In this document: one piece after another, positions 34,547 to 46,900 of the stretch
Layout: the number at the start of each line of letters is the position of its first letter
Position numbering within the stretch: the stretch's first letter is position 1
NCBI RefSeq assembly: GCF_019139535.1
Contig: NZ_CP077073.1
Location: 3,128,501-3,192,500, forward strand
Reading direction: 5' to 3'
DNA length: 64,000 nucleotides
DNA from: Pseudomonas muyukensis
GTDB taxonomy: Bacteria; Pseudomonadota; Gammaproteobacteria; Pseudomonadales; Pseudomonadaceae
Notes under the pieces: generated by a model
The model's input: the letters and a program-made list of their open reading frames with translations, nothing else
Databases searched by the model: none
Told to the model about the DNA's origin: nothing
Translations under genes and position numbers: made by a program

Positions 34547-37500
34547 GCATCAACCAACTACTGGCCACCCTGGCCGCCCACGATGTCCAACTGGCGCTCA
34601 AGGACGGCCAGCTGGCAGTCCAGGGCAACCGCCAGGCGCTGAGCGACGCCAACCTGGTGGCCCAGCTGCGCGAGCACAAGCCGGCGCTGCTGGCCTTGCT
34701 GGCCAGCGGCGAGTACGTGGCCAGCCGCCACGGCGCGGTGGTGGTGCCGGACAACCGTATCCCGGCCGACTGCACGCGCATCACCCCCGAGCTGCTCAGC
34801 CTGGTCGAGCTCGACCAGGCCAGCCTCGACCGCCTGGTGGCCGCCGTGCCTGGCGGCGCGGCCAATGTGCAGGACATCTACCCGTTGCTGCCATTGCAGC
34901 AGGGCATGCTGTTCCACCACGCCAGCGCCGGCGAGCACGACCCCTATGTGATGCAGGCGCGCTTCGTGTTCGCCGACGAATCGCGGGTGCAGGCCTTTGC
35001 CGAGGCCTTGCAGGGGGTGATCGACCGCCACGATATCCTGCGCACCTCGGTGCACTGGAAGGAGGTCGAGACCCCGCTGCAGGTGGTCTGGCGCCAGGCT
35101 CGCCTGCGGGTCATCCAGCTGGCGCCCGGACAAGCGCCCGAGAGCGGCTTCGACCTGGCCCAGGCGCCGCTGATTCGCCTGCAATGCCAGGCGCCGGACA
35201 GCGCTGGGCGCATCGGCGCGATCTTGCAGTTCCACCACCTGGCCATGGACCACAGCGCCCTGGAGGTGGTACGCCACGAAATGCTCGCCTACCTGCTGGG
35301 CGACACCACGCAACTGGGCCGCCCGGTGCCGTTTCGCAACCATGTCGCCCAGGCCCTGCTGGGCGTCGGCGAGGCCGAGCACGAGGCGTTCTTCCGCGAT
35401 ATGCTCGGCGCCATCGAGGTGCCGACCTTGGCCTATGGCCTGGCCGACGTGCAGGGCGACGGCGCGGCGCTCAACGAGCATGCCCTGGACCTCGACCTGG
35501 CGCTGTGCCAGGCGCTGCGCGGCCAGGCCCGGGCCCAGGGGGTCAGTGTCGCCAGCCTGTTCCACCTGGCCTGGGCACGGGTGCTGGGCGGCCTCACCGG
35601 GCAGCAGCAGGTGGTCTTCGGCACGGTGCTGATGGGCCGGCTGCTGGGCGCCGAGGCCACCGACCGGGCCTTGGGCATCTTCATCAACACCTTGCCGCTG
35701 CGGGTGGACCTGGACGGTGCCGACCTGGGGGCGGCGATCAAGGCCACCCACCAGCGCCTGAGCACCCTGATGCGCCACGAGCACGCGCCGTTGGCCCTGG
35801 CCCAGCGTTGCAGCGGCGTGGCCGCGCCGACGCCGCTGTTCAACGCCTTGCTCAACTACCGCCACAGCGCGGCCTCCGGCGCCGAGGACGTGCGCCGGGC
35901 CGGCTGGGCCGGCATCGAGATCGTCCATGCCGCCGAGGCCACCAACTACCCGCTGACCCTGAGCGTCGACGATTTCGGCGAGGCGTTCCGCCTGACCCTG
36001 CTGGCCAGCCCCGAGGTGCCGGCGCAGCGGGTCTGTGCCTACCTCGAGCACACCCTGCGCAGCCTGCTGGCGGCCCTGGCCCAGGGCGGCAGCGCGGCGG
36101 TAGGGGCGCTGCCGATGCTGCCGGCCAGCGAGCGTGCCGAGCTGCTCGAAGGCTTCAACCAGACGCCGGGCGGGGCGACCACCCCGGGCACGCTGCACGC
36201 ACGCATCGAGGCCGTGGCCCAGGCTCATCCCCAGGCCAGCGCCGCCACCTGCCAGGGGCAGACGCTGAGCTACGCCGAGCTGAACAGCCGCGCCAACGCC
36301 CTGGCCCATCACCTGATCGGCCTGGGCGTGCGCGCCGATGACCGGGTCGCGGTGCTGGCCCGGCGCGGCCTGGACACCCTGGTCGGGCTGCTGGCCGTGC
36401 TCAAGGCCGGCGCCGGCTATGTGCCGGTGGACCCGGCCCATCCCGACGAGCGCGTGCACTACCTGCTGGCCGACAGCGCCCCGGTGGTGGTGTTGACCCA
36501 GCATGCCCTGCGTTCGCGCCTGGGGCCGTTGGACGTGCCGGTGCTGGCCCTCGACCAGGCCGACTGGCCGGCCCGCGCGGACGATCCCCAGGTTAGCGGG
36601 CTGCACGCCGGGCACCTGGCCTATGTGATCTACACCTCCGGCTCCACCGGCCAGCCGAAAGGGGTGATGGTCGAGCACCGTACCCTGAACAACCTGGTGG
36701 ACTGGCACTGCCGCGCCTTCGACCTGTGCCTGGGCCGGCACACCTCGAGCCTGGCCGGTTTCGGTTTCGATGCCATGGCCTGGGAGCTCTGGCCGGCGCT
36801 GGCCAGCGGCGCGCTGCTGCACCTGGCGCCGCCTGGCGAAGGCCATGAGGACCTCGACGCCATGCTCGCCTGGTGGCGCGCACAGCCGCTGGACGTGAGC
36901 TTCCTGCCGACCCCGGTGGCGGAGTATGCCTTCAGCCACCAGCTGGGCCACCCGACCCTACGCACCCTGCTGATCGGCGGCGACCGCCTGCGCCAGTTCA
37001 ACCGCACCCAGACCTTCGCCGTGGTCAACAACTATGGCCCCACCGAGACCACCGTGGTGGCCAGCTCCGGGCTGGTCGCGGCCGAGGGCGCGCTGCACAT
37101 CGGCAGGCCGGTGGACAACGCCCGGCTGTACGTGCTCGATGCCAACCTGCAGCCGCTGCCCCTGGGCGTGCCGGGCGAGCTGTACATCGGTGGCGCCGGG
37201 GTGGCCCGGGGCTACCTGAACCGCCCCGCGCTGACCGCCGAACGCTTCCTTGACGACCCGTTCGACCCAGGCCTCGGCGCGCGCATGTACCGCACCGGCG
37301 ACCTGGTGCGCTGGCTGGCCGACGGCACCCTGGACTACCTGGGGCGCAACGACGACCAGGTGAAGATCCGCGGCGTGCGCATCGAGCTGGGCGAGATCGA
37401 AAGCCGCCTCGCCAGCCTGCCGGGGATCAACGAGGCGGTGGTGCTGGCCCGCGAGGACCAGCCCGGCCAGCCACGCCTGGTCGCCTACTTCACCCCGCAG

Positions 37501-37920
37501 GCGGGCGTCGAGGCGCCGCAGCCCGAGCAACTGCGCGGGCAACTGCTGGCCCACCTGCCGGAATACATGGTGCCGCTGGCCTTCGTGCTGCTGGCGGCCT
37601 TGCCGCTGACCGCCAACGGCAAGCTCGACCGCCGTGCCTTGCCGGCACCGCAGCGTTCGGCGCTGTTCGAACAGGCCTACGTGGCCCCCGAGGGCGAGCT
37701 GGAAACCGCCCTGGCCGGGCTATGGGCCGAGCTGCTGCAGGTGGAGCGGGTCGGCCGGCATGATCACTTCTTCGCCCTGGGCGGGCACTCGCTGCTGGCC
37801 ATGCGCATGGTCTCCCAGGTGCGCCTGCGCCTGGGCGTGGAGCTGGCCTTGGCCGAGCTGTTCGCCAATGCCGAGCTGGCGGCGGTCGCCCAGGTGCTGG
37901 CCGGGGCCGGGCGCAGCACG
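34543..37920 (+). other. XtlC module 1 (residue 11): dual C/E - A(Leu) - T
   Basis: Residues 1-1126. The dual-type motif is 'FHHASAGEHD', with Ala for the usual Leu after the second His; the active site is HHLAMDH. The pocket reads D-A-W-F-L-G-N-V-V (Leu). The T-domain motif FFALGGHS precedes a non-epimerizing C domain. Confidence 0.83.
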
Positions 37921-40900
37921 CTGCCGGTAATCGTGCCGGTGGCCCGCGACCAGGCGCTGCCGTTGTCGTTCGCCCAGCAGCGGCTGTGGTTCCTGGCCCA
38001 GCTCGAAGGGGGCAACCAGGCCTACAACGTGCCCCTGGCTCTGGGCCTGCGCGGCGAGCTCAACGTCGATGCGCTGGAGCGCGCGCTGCTGTGCATCGTC
38101 GCGCGCCATGAAACCCTGCGCAGCCGCTTCGTGGCGCGCGGCGACAGCGCCGAGGTCGAGCTGCTGGGCACGCCACAGGCGGGCTGGCTGCGGCGCCAGG
38201 TCCTGGCTGCCGATGCCCTGGGCGCCTGGTTGCAGGACGAGGCCTTGGCGCCGTTCGACCTGGTGGCCGGGCCGCCAGTGCGTGCCAACCTGCTGCAACT
38301 GGGCGAACAGCAGCATGTGCTGGTACTCACCGTGCACCATATCGCCGCCGATGGCTGGTCCCTGGGCGTGCTCACCGGCGAGCTCGGCGCGCTGTACCCG
38401 GCCTTGCGCGCCGGCCACGCCGACCCGCTGCCGGCGCTGGCGATCCAGTACGGCGACTACGCCGTGTGGCAGCGCCGCTGGCTGGCTGGCGAGCAGTTGC
38501 AGCGCCAGGCTGATTACTGGCGCGAGGCGCTGGACGGCGCGCCGACCCTGCTGAGCCTGCCCTGCGACCGGCCGCGCCCGGCCCGCCAGGACTTCAGCGG
38601 CGCCAGCCTGGCGCTGCGCCTGGACGAGCGTCTGGGCGCCGGCCTGCGCGCCCTGGCCCAGCGTCACCAAGCCACCTTGTACATGGTGCTGCTGGGCGCT
38701 TGGGCCACGACCCTGGCGCGCTTGGCCGGGCAGCCGGAGGTGGTGGTCGGTTGCCCGGTGGCCGGGCGCGGCAGTGCCGAGCTGGAGCCGCTGGTGGGGT
38801 TGTTCGTCAACACCCTGGCGGTGCGTGTCGACACCACTGCGGCGCCCAGCACCGAGGCCTTGCTCGGCCAGGTCAAGGCCCGCCTGCTGCAAGCCCAGGC
38901 GCACCAGGACCTGCCGTTCGAGCAGGTGGTGGAGATCGTGCGCCCGGCGCGCAGCCTGGCGCATACCCCGCTGTTCCAGACCACCCTGAACTGGCAGGCC
39001 GGCGCCGCTGCCGCGCTGAGCCTGGAAGGCGTGCAACTGGAGGCGGTGGCGCAGACCAACCAGGTGGCCAAGTTCGACTTGTCGCTGAGCCTGGGCGAGC
39101 AGGGCGAGGCGCTGGTCGGCAGCCTGGAATACGCCACGGCGTTGTTCGACGAAGCACGCGTGCAGCGTATCGCCGGCTACTTCCAGACCCTGCTGCAAGC
39201 CATGCTGGCCAACGACCAGCAAGCGCTGGCCGAGGTGGCGCTGGTCGGCGAGGCCGAACGCCAGCGCCTGCTGCACGGCTTGAACAACAGCCGCCGGCTG
39301 TTGCCCCAGGGGCAGACCGTGCATGGCCTGATCGAAACCCAGGCGGCCCGCGCCGGGCAGGCCGTTGCCGCGGTGGTCGACGGGCAGTCGCTGAGCTATG
39401 GCGAGTTGAATGCCCGGGCCAACGCCCTGGCCCACCACCTGATCGCCCAGGGCGTGCGGCCCGACCAGCGGGTGGCGGTGGTCGCCCGCCGCGGCCTGGA
39501 CACCCTGGTGGCGCTGCTGGCCGTGCTCAAGGCCGGCGCCGGCTATGTGCCGGTGGACCCGGCGCACCCGGACGAGCGCCTGCGCTACCTGCTTGCCGAC
39601 AGCGCCCCGACGGTGGTGCTGGCCCAGCAGGCGCTGGGCGAGCGCCTGCAAGGCCTGAGCGTGCCGCTGCTGGCCCTGGACCGCCCGGACTGGCCGGCGC
39701 GGGCCGACAACCCGCGCGTCGCGGGGCTGGGGGTGAACCAGCTGGCCTACGTGATCTACACCTCAGGCTCCACCGGCGAGCCCAAGGGGGTGATGGTCGA
39801 GCACCAGAGCTTGGCCAACCTGGTGCATTGGCACTGCAAGGCCTTCGAGCTGGGCGCCGGCGACCACACCGCCAGCGTCGCCGGTTTCGGCTTCGACGCC
39901 ATGGCCTGGGAAGTGTGGCCGGCGCTGTGCGCCGGTGCCGTGCTGCACCTGCCGCCGGCCACGCTGGGCAACGAGCAGCTCGACGCGCTGCTGGCCTGGT
40001 GGCTGGAGCAGCCGCTGAAAGTGGCCTTCCTGCCGACCCCAGTGGCCGAGTACGCCTTCGCCCAGGGGCTGCGCCACCCGACCCTGCGCACCTTGCTGAT
40101 CGGTGGTGATCGCCTGCGCCAGTTCCACAGCGACCCCGGCTGCGTGGTGGTCAACAACTACGGCCCCACCGAGGCCACGGTGGTTGCCAGCTCCGGGCTG
40201 GTGGTGCCCGGCGGCACCCTGGACATCGGCCGGCCGATCGCCAATGCCCGCCTGTACCTGCTGGACGAAGCGCGCCAGCTGGTGCCGATGGGCAGCACCG
40301 GCGAGCTGTACGTCGGCGGTGCCGGGGTGGCGCGCGGTTACCTGCACCGCGCCGAACTGACCGCCGAGCGTTTTCTCGACGACCCGTTCAGCGAGGTGCC
40401 CGGGGCGCGCATGTACCGTACCGGCGACCTGGCCCGCTGGAACGCCGATGGCACCCTGGATTACCAGGGGCGTAACGACGACCAGGTGAAGATTCGCGGC
40501 CTGCGCATCGAGCTGGGCGAGATCGAGGCGCAGTTGCTGCGCTTGCCGGGCATCGACGAGGCACTGGTGCTGGCCCGCGAGGAGGCGCCAGGCCAGCCAC
40601 GGCTGCTGGCCTGGTTCATCGCCCAGGGCGAGGCGCCATCAGCCGCCGAGCTGCGTGCCAGCCTGGCCGAGCACCTGCCGGCCTACATGCTGCCGGCGGC
40701 GCTGGTGCGCCTGGACAGTTGGCCGTTGACCGCCAATGGCAAGGTCGACCGCCGCGCGCTGCCGATGCCGGAGCGCGAGGCCCTGGCCAGCCAGGCCCAC
40801 GAAGCGCCTGAAGGCGCGTTGGAATGCGCCCTGGCTGAACTCTGGGCCGAGCTGTTGCAGGTCGAGCAGGTCGGTCGCCACGACCGCTTCTTCGAACTGG

Positions 40901-43900
40901 GCGGCCATTCACTGCTGGCCATGCGCATGGTCGGCCAGTTGCGCCAGCGCCTGGGCCTGGAGCTGGGCCTTGGCCAGCTGTTCGCCGACGACCGCCTGCT
41001 GGCGCTGGCCGCCGCGCTGCAAGGCGCGGCATCCAGCACCTTGCCGGCCATCGAGGCGGCGCCGCGCGGTCAGTCGCAACCGCTGTCGTTCGCCCAGCAG
41101 CGCCTGTGGTTCCTGGCGCAGATGGACGATGCCAGCGCCGCCTACCATATTCCCCTGGGCCTGGAACTGCGCGGGCCGCTCGACCGGCCGGCGCTGGAGC
41201 GCGCGCTGGCGCGCATCGTCGAGCGCCACGAGAGCCTGCGCAGCCACTTTGCCCAGGAGGGCGCCGAAGCGCGGGTGCGCGTAGCCCCCGGCAACGGCGG
41301 CTTCAGCCTCGGCTGGCACGACCTGCGCGGCCAGGGCCAGGCCTTGGCGGGGCTGCTGCGCGAAGAGGCGCTGCTGCCGTTCGACCTGGCGCACCAGTTG
41401 CCGATCCGCGGCCGCTTGCTGTGCCTGGACAGCGAGCGCCATGCGCTGCTGCTGACCCTGCACCATATCGTCGCCGATGGCGGGTCGATGGGCGTGTTCA
41501 CCCAGGAGCTGGCGGCGCTGTACCAGGCCTTCAGCTCCGGCTTGGCCGACCCGCTGCCGGCGCTGGCGATCCAGTACGGCGACTACGCCATCTGGCAACG
41601 CCGCTGGCTGGCCGGCGACGAGCTGCAACGCCAGGCCGAATACTGGCGCCAGGCCCTGGCCGCTGCGCCGCTGCTGCTGACCTTGCCCAGCGACCGGCCG
41701 CGCCCGGCGCGCCAGGACTATCAGGGCGAGCGGGTCGAGGTGCGCCTGGACCGGCGCCTGAGCGCCGAGCTCAAGGCGCTGTGCCAACGCCACGCGATTA
41801 CCCCGTTCATGCTGTTCGGCGCCGCCTGGGCGGTGCTGCTGGCGCGGCTGTCGGGCCAGGCCGAGGTGGTCATCGGCACCCCGGTGGCCAACCGCAGGCA
41901 TGCCGAGGTCGAGGGCCTGATCGGCCTGTTCGTCAACGCCCTGGCCCTGCGCATCGACACCGCCGGCAGCCCCGATGTGGCGGCGCTGCTGGCCCGGGTC
42001 AAGGCCTGCGTGAGCCAGGCCCAGGACCACCAGGACATCCCCTTCGAGCAGGTGGTCGAGCTGCTGCAACCTCCGCGTAGCCTGGCCCATACCCCGCTGT
42101 ACCAAGTGTCGCTGGCCTGGAATGGCGCGCCGGGCGAGGCGCTGCGCCTGGGCGAGCTGCAACTGGCGCCGCTGGGCACGCCCCAGGCCATCGCCAAGTT
42201 CGACCTGACCCTGAGCCTGGGCGAGACCGCTGATGGCTTTGCCGGCGCGCTGGAGTACGCCACCGCGCTGTTCGACCGCGCCACCATCGAGCGCCATGTC
42301 GGTTACCTGGAGCAACTGCTCTGGGCCTTCGCCGGCAGCGACCAGGCCGTGCCGGCGCGGGTCGAGCTGCTCAGCGCCAGCGAACGCCGCCAGGAGCTGG
42401 TCAGCTGCAACGCCAGCGAGCTGGTGGGCGGCCTGCAACAACCGCTGCAGGCACTGTTCGAAGCCCAGGTGGTGCGTGCGCCCCAGGCCATCGCGGTGCA
42501 GGCCGAGGACGGCCAGCTGAGCTACCAGCAGCTCAACGAGGCGGCCAACCGCCTGGCCCATGAACTGATCGCCCGCGGCGTGCAGCCCGACAGCCGGGTG
42601 GCGGTCTGCCTGGCCCGCGGGCCGCAGCTGCTGGTCGGTCTGCTCGCCGTGCTCAAGGCCGGTGGCGCCTATGTGCCGCTGGACCCGGGCTACCCGGACG
42701 AGCGCCTGGCCTACATGCTCGCCGACAGCGCCCCGCTGGCATTGCTGGTGGACGCCAGCAGCCGTGGGCGCTTCGCCGCCAGCCTGCTGCCCCGACTGGA
42801 CCTCGACCAGCCGAGCTGGGCCATGCGGCCGCCGCACAACCCGCAGGTCAAGGGCCTTGGCGCGCGCCAGTTGGCCTATGTGATCTACACCTCCGGCTCC
42901 ACCGGCACGCCCAAGGGGGTGATGGTCGAGCACCGCAGCCTGTGCAACCTGGTGCACTGGAGTTCGCGGCTGATCGCGCCGAGCGCCGAAGGCGCGCTGC
43001 TGCACAAGACCCCGGTGAGCTTCGATGCCTCGGTGTGGGAGCTGTTCTGGCCGCTGTGCGCCGGCCTGCGCCTGGTGCTGGCGCGGCCCGACGGGCAGCG
43101 CGACCCGGCCTACCTGGCCGAGGTCATCCAGCGCCGCCGGGTTGGCGTGGTGCAGTTCGTGCCGGCGTTGTTGCAGCAGTTCCTGGCCCTGGAGGCCAGC
43201 GCGGCCTGCGACAGCCTCACCGATATCGTCTGCGGTGGCGGCGAGCTGACCTCGGCCTTGCTGCAACAGTTGCGCGCGCGCCTGCCCAAGGTGCGCTTGC
43301 ACAACGTCTACGGGCCGACCGAGACCACCGTCGATTGCAGTGTCTGGACCCTGGAACCGAGCCAGCCGCTGCCGGCCGGCGCACCGCCGATTGGCCGGCC
43401 GATCGCCAACACCCGCCTGTATGTGCTCGACGCTCAGGGCCTGCCGGTGCCCCGTGGCGTGGTTGGCGAGCTGTACATCGCCGGCGTGGGGGTTGCCCGT
43501 GGCTACCTGGGCTTGCCTGAGCTGGACGCCGAGCGTTTCGCCGACAGCCCGTTCGTGCTGGGCGAACGCATTTACCGCAGCGGCGACCTGGTGCGGCGCC
43601 GCGCCGATGGCGAACTGGAGTTCCTCGGCCGCAACGACTTCCAGGTCAAGCTGCACGGCCTGCGCATCGAGCTGGGCGAGATCGAGGCCTGCCTGGCCCG
43701 CCACGGCGCGGTGCGCGAGGTGGCGGTGCTGCTGCGTGGCGAGCGCCTGGTAGCCTGGCTGACCCTGCGTGAAGGGGCCAGCGCGCCGGGTATCGAGGCG
43801 CTGCGCAAGCACGCCCTGGCGCAGTTGCCGGACTACATGGTGCCGGCGGCCTACGTGACGTTGCCGGCCATGCCGCTGAGCGCCAACGGCAAGCTCGACC

Positions 43901-46900
43901 GCCAGGCCCTGCCGGAGCCGGGCGCCGAGGCGGTGCTCAGCCGTGCCTACGAGGCGCCACGGGGCGAGGCCGAAATCCAGCTGGCGGCGCTGTGGGCCGA
44001 GCTGCTCAACGTGCCGCGGGTAGGGCGCCACGACCACTTCTTCGAACTCGGTGGCCACTCGCTGCTGGCGGTGACCCTGATCGCCCGCCTGCGCGCCCAG
44101 GGGCTGCAGGCGGATATCCGCGTGCTGTTCGCCGAACCGACCCTGGCCGCCCTGGCTGCGACCCTTGGCCATGGCGCCGGGCCGCAGGTGCCGGCCAACC
44201 GGATCGCCGCCGACTGCCAGCACATCACCCCGCAACTGCTGCCATTGGTGCAACTGGAGCAGGCCGCCATCGACGGCATCGTCGCCCAGGTACCCGGTGG
44301 CGCCGCCAATGTCCAGGACATCTACCCGCTGGGGCCGCTGCAAGCGGGCATCCTCTACCACCACCTGGCCAGCGAGGGCGACGACCCGTACCTGTTGCAG
44401 GCGCGCTTCGCCGTGGCCGACCGTGGACGCTTGCTGGCCCTGCACCAGGCGCTGGAGCAGGTGATCGCCCGCCACGACATCCTGCGCAGCGCACTGGCCT
44501 GGGAGGGCCTGGCGCAGCCGCTGCAGGTGGTCTGGCGGCAGGCGCCATTGCCGCTGGTGGAGGTTGCCGATGACCAGAGCCCGGCCTTGCGCCTGGACCT
44601 GACCTGCGCGCCGCTGCTGCGCCTTCAGTACAGCCAGCACCGGCAAACTGGGGCGATCACCGCGACCCTGCTGTTCCACCACCTGGTGATGGATCACGTT
44701 GCCCAGGATGTGCTGCGCGCCGAACTGCAAGCCTGCCTGCTGGGCCAGCAACACCAGCTGCCGGCGCCGGTGCCGTACCGCAACTACATCGCCCAGGTGC
44801 TGCAAGGCGCGGGCGAGGCGCAGCACGAGGCGTTCTTCCGCGAACAGCTGGGTGACATCGACGAGCCGACCTTGCCCTACGGCGCCCAGGCGCAGCCGCA
44901 CCCGGATGGCCTGGCCGAGGCGCAGCACTGGTTGCCGGCCGGCATGGCCCTGCGCGTGCGCGAACAGGCGCGCCAGCTGGGGGTGGGCGCCGCCAGCCTG
45001 ATGCACCTGGCCTGGGGCCTGGTGCTGGGGCAATTGTCCGGGCGCACCAGCGTGGTGTTCGGCACCGTGCTGCTGGGGCGCCTGCACGGCGGCGAAGGCA
45101 TCGAACGGGCGCTGGGGGTGTTCATCAACACCTTGCCGCTGCGCCTGGACGTTGGCCTGCTGCCGGTGCGCGAGGCGCTGCTCGACACCCACCGGCGGCT
45201 GACCGGCCTGCTGGTGCACGAGCACGCCCAGTTGGCCCTGGCCCAGCGCTGCAGCGCGCTGCCAGCCGGGGCGCCGCTGTTCAGCGCCTTGCTCAACTAC
45301 CGCCACAGCGCCAGCGCGCTGGCAGGCGATACGGCGGCGGGGCAGGCCTGGGCCGGCATCGAGCTGCTGCACGCCGAGGAACGCAGCAACTACCCGCTGG
45401 CGTTGAGCATCGATGACCTGGGCGAGGCGTTCAGCCTGAGCGCCCAGTGTGCGCCGGGGATCGATGCGCAGCGCCTGTGCGCTTACTTCGAGCAAGCCTT
45501 GGCTGGGCTGCTCGAGGCGTTGGCGCACGACCCCGAGCAGGGCATGGAAGGTATCAGCATCGTGCCGGACGCGGAGCGTCAGCGCCTGGTCGGCGACTAT
45601 AACGCCACCGCCCGCGACTACCCCCGCGAGCTGCCGGTGCAGCGCCTGTTCGAACAGCGCGTGGCCCGTCACCCGCTGGCCCTGGCCGCGGTGCACGATG
45701 AGCGCCAGCTGAGCTATGGCGAACTCAACGAGCAGGCCAACCGCCTGGCCCACTGGCTGATCGGCGAGGGGCTCAAGCCCGGCGAGCATGTGGCGATCCT
45801 GCTGCCGCGCTCGCTGACCCTGCTGGTGGCGCAACTGGCGGTGCTCAAGTGCGCCGCGATCTATGTGCCGCTGGACAGCAACGCCCCGGCCGAGCGCCAG
45901 GCGTTCATGGCCCAGGACTGCCAGGCCGTGGCGCTGCTGACCCTCGCCAGCATGGCCGGCGATTGCGCGGTGCGGCGCATCGACCTGGACTGCCTGGCGT
46001 TGGACGACCAGCCGGGGCACAACCCGGGCCTGGCCGTGGACGCCGGCGCGGTGGCCTATGTGATGTACACCTCCGGCTCCACCGGTACACCGAAAGGGGT
46101 GCGCGTGGCCCACCGCGGTATTGCCCGGCTGGTGCTGAACAACGGCTACGCCGACTTCAACGCCGAGGATCGCCTGGCCTTTGTCGCCAACCCGGCGTTC
46201 GACGCCGCCACCATGGATGTCTGGGGCGCGTTGCTCAACGGCGGGCAGGTGCTGGTGATCGACCAGCAGACCCTGCTGGAGCCCGCGCAGTTCGGCGCGG
46301 CGCTGCGTGATGGCGGCGCCAGCGTGCTGTTCGTCACCACGGCGCTGTTCAACCAGTACGTGCAGCTGATTCCCGAGGCCCTGGCCGGGCTGCGCATCCT
46401 GCTGTGCGGCGGCGAGCGTGGCGAGCCGGGGGCGTTCCGTGCCTTGCTGGCGCAGGCGCCGGGCTTGCGCCTGGTGCATTGCTACGGGCCTACCGAGACC
46501 ACCACCTACGCCACCACCCATGCGGTCACCACGCTGGCGCCGGGCGCCGAGCATGTACCGATCGGCCGGCCCATCGGCAACACCACGGTGTATGTGCTCG
46601 ACCCGCAGGGCCGGGTGGTGCCCGAGGGCGTGACCGGCGAGCTGTACATCGGCGGCGACGGCGTGGCGCTGGGCTACCTGAACCGCCCGCAACTGAGCGC
46701 CGAGCGCTTTGTCGACGACCCCTTCGCCCAGCATGCCGGCGCGCGCCTGTACCGGACCGGCGACCTGGCCCGCTGGCGCGCCGATGGCCTGCTGGAGTGC
46801 CTGGGCCGCAGCGACGACCAGGTCAAGATCCGCGGCTTTCGTATCGAGCTGGGCGAGATCGAGCAGCAACTGGCCCAGTGTCCGGGGCTGGACGAGGTGG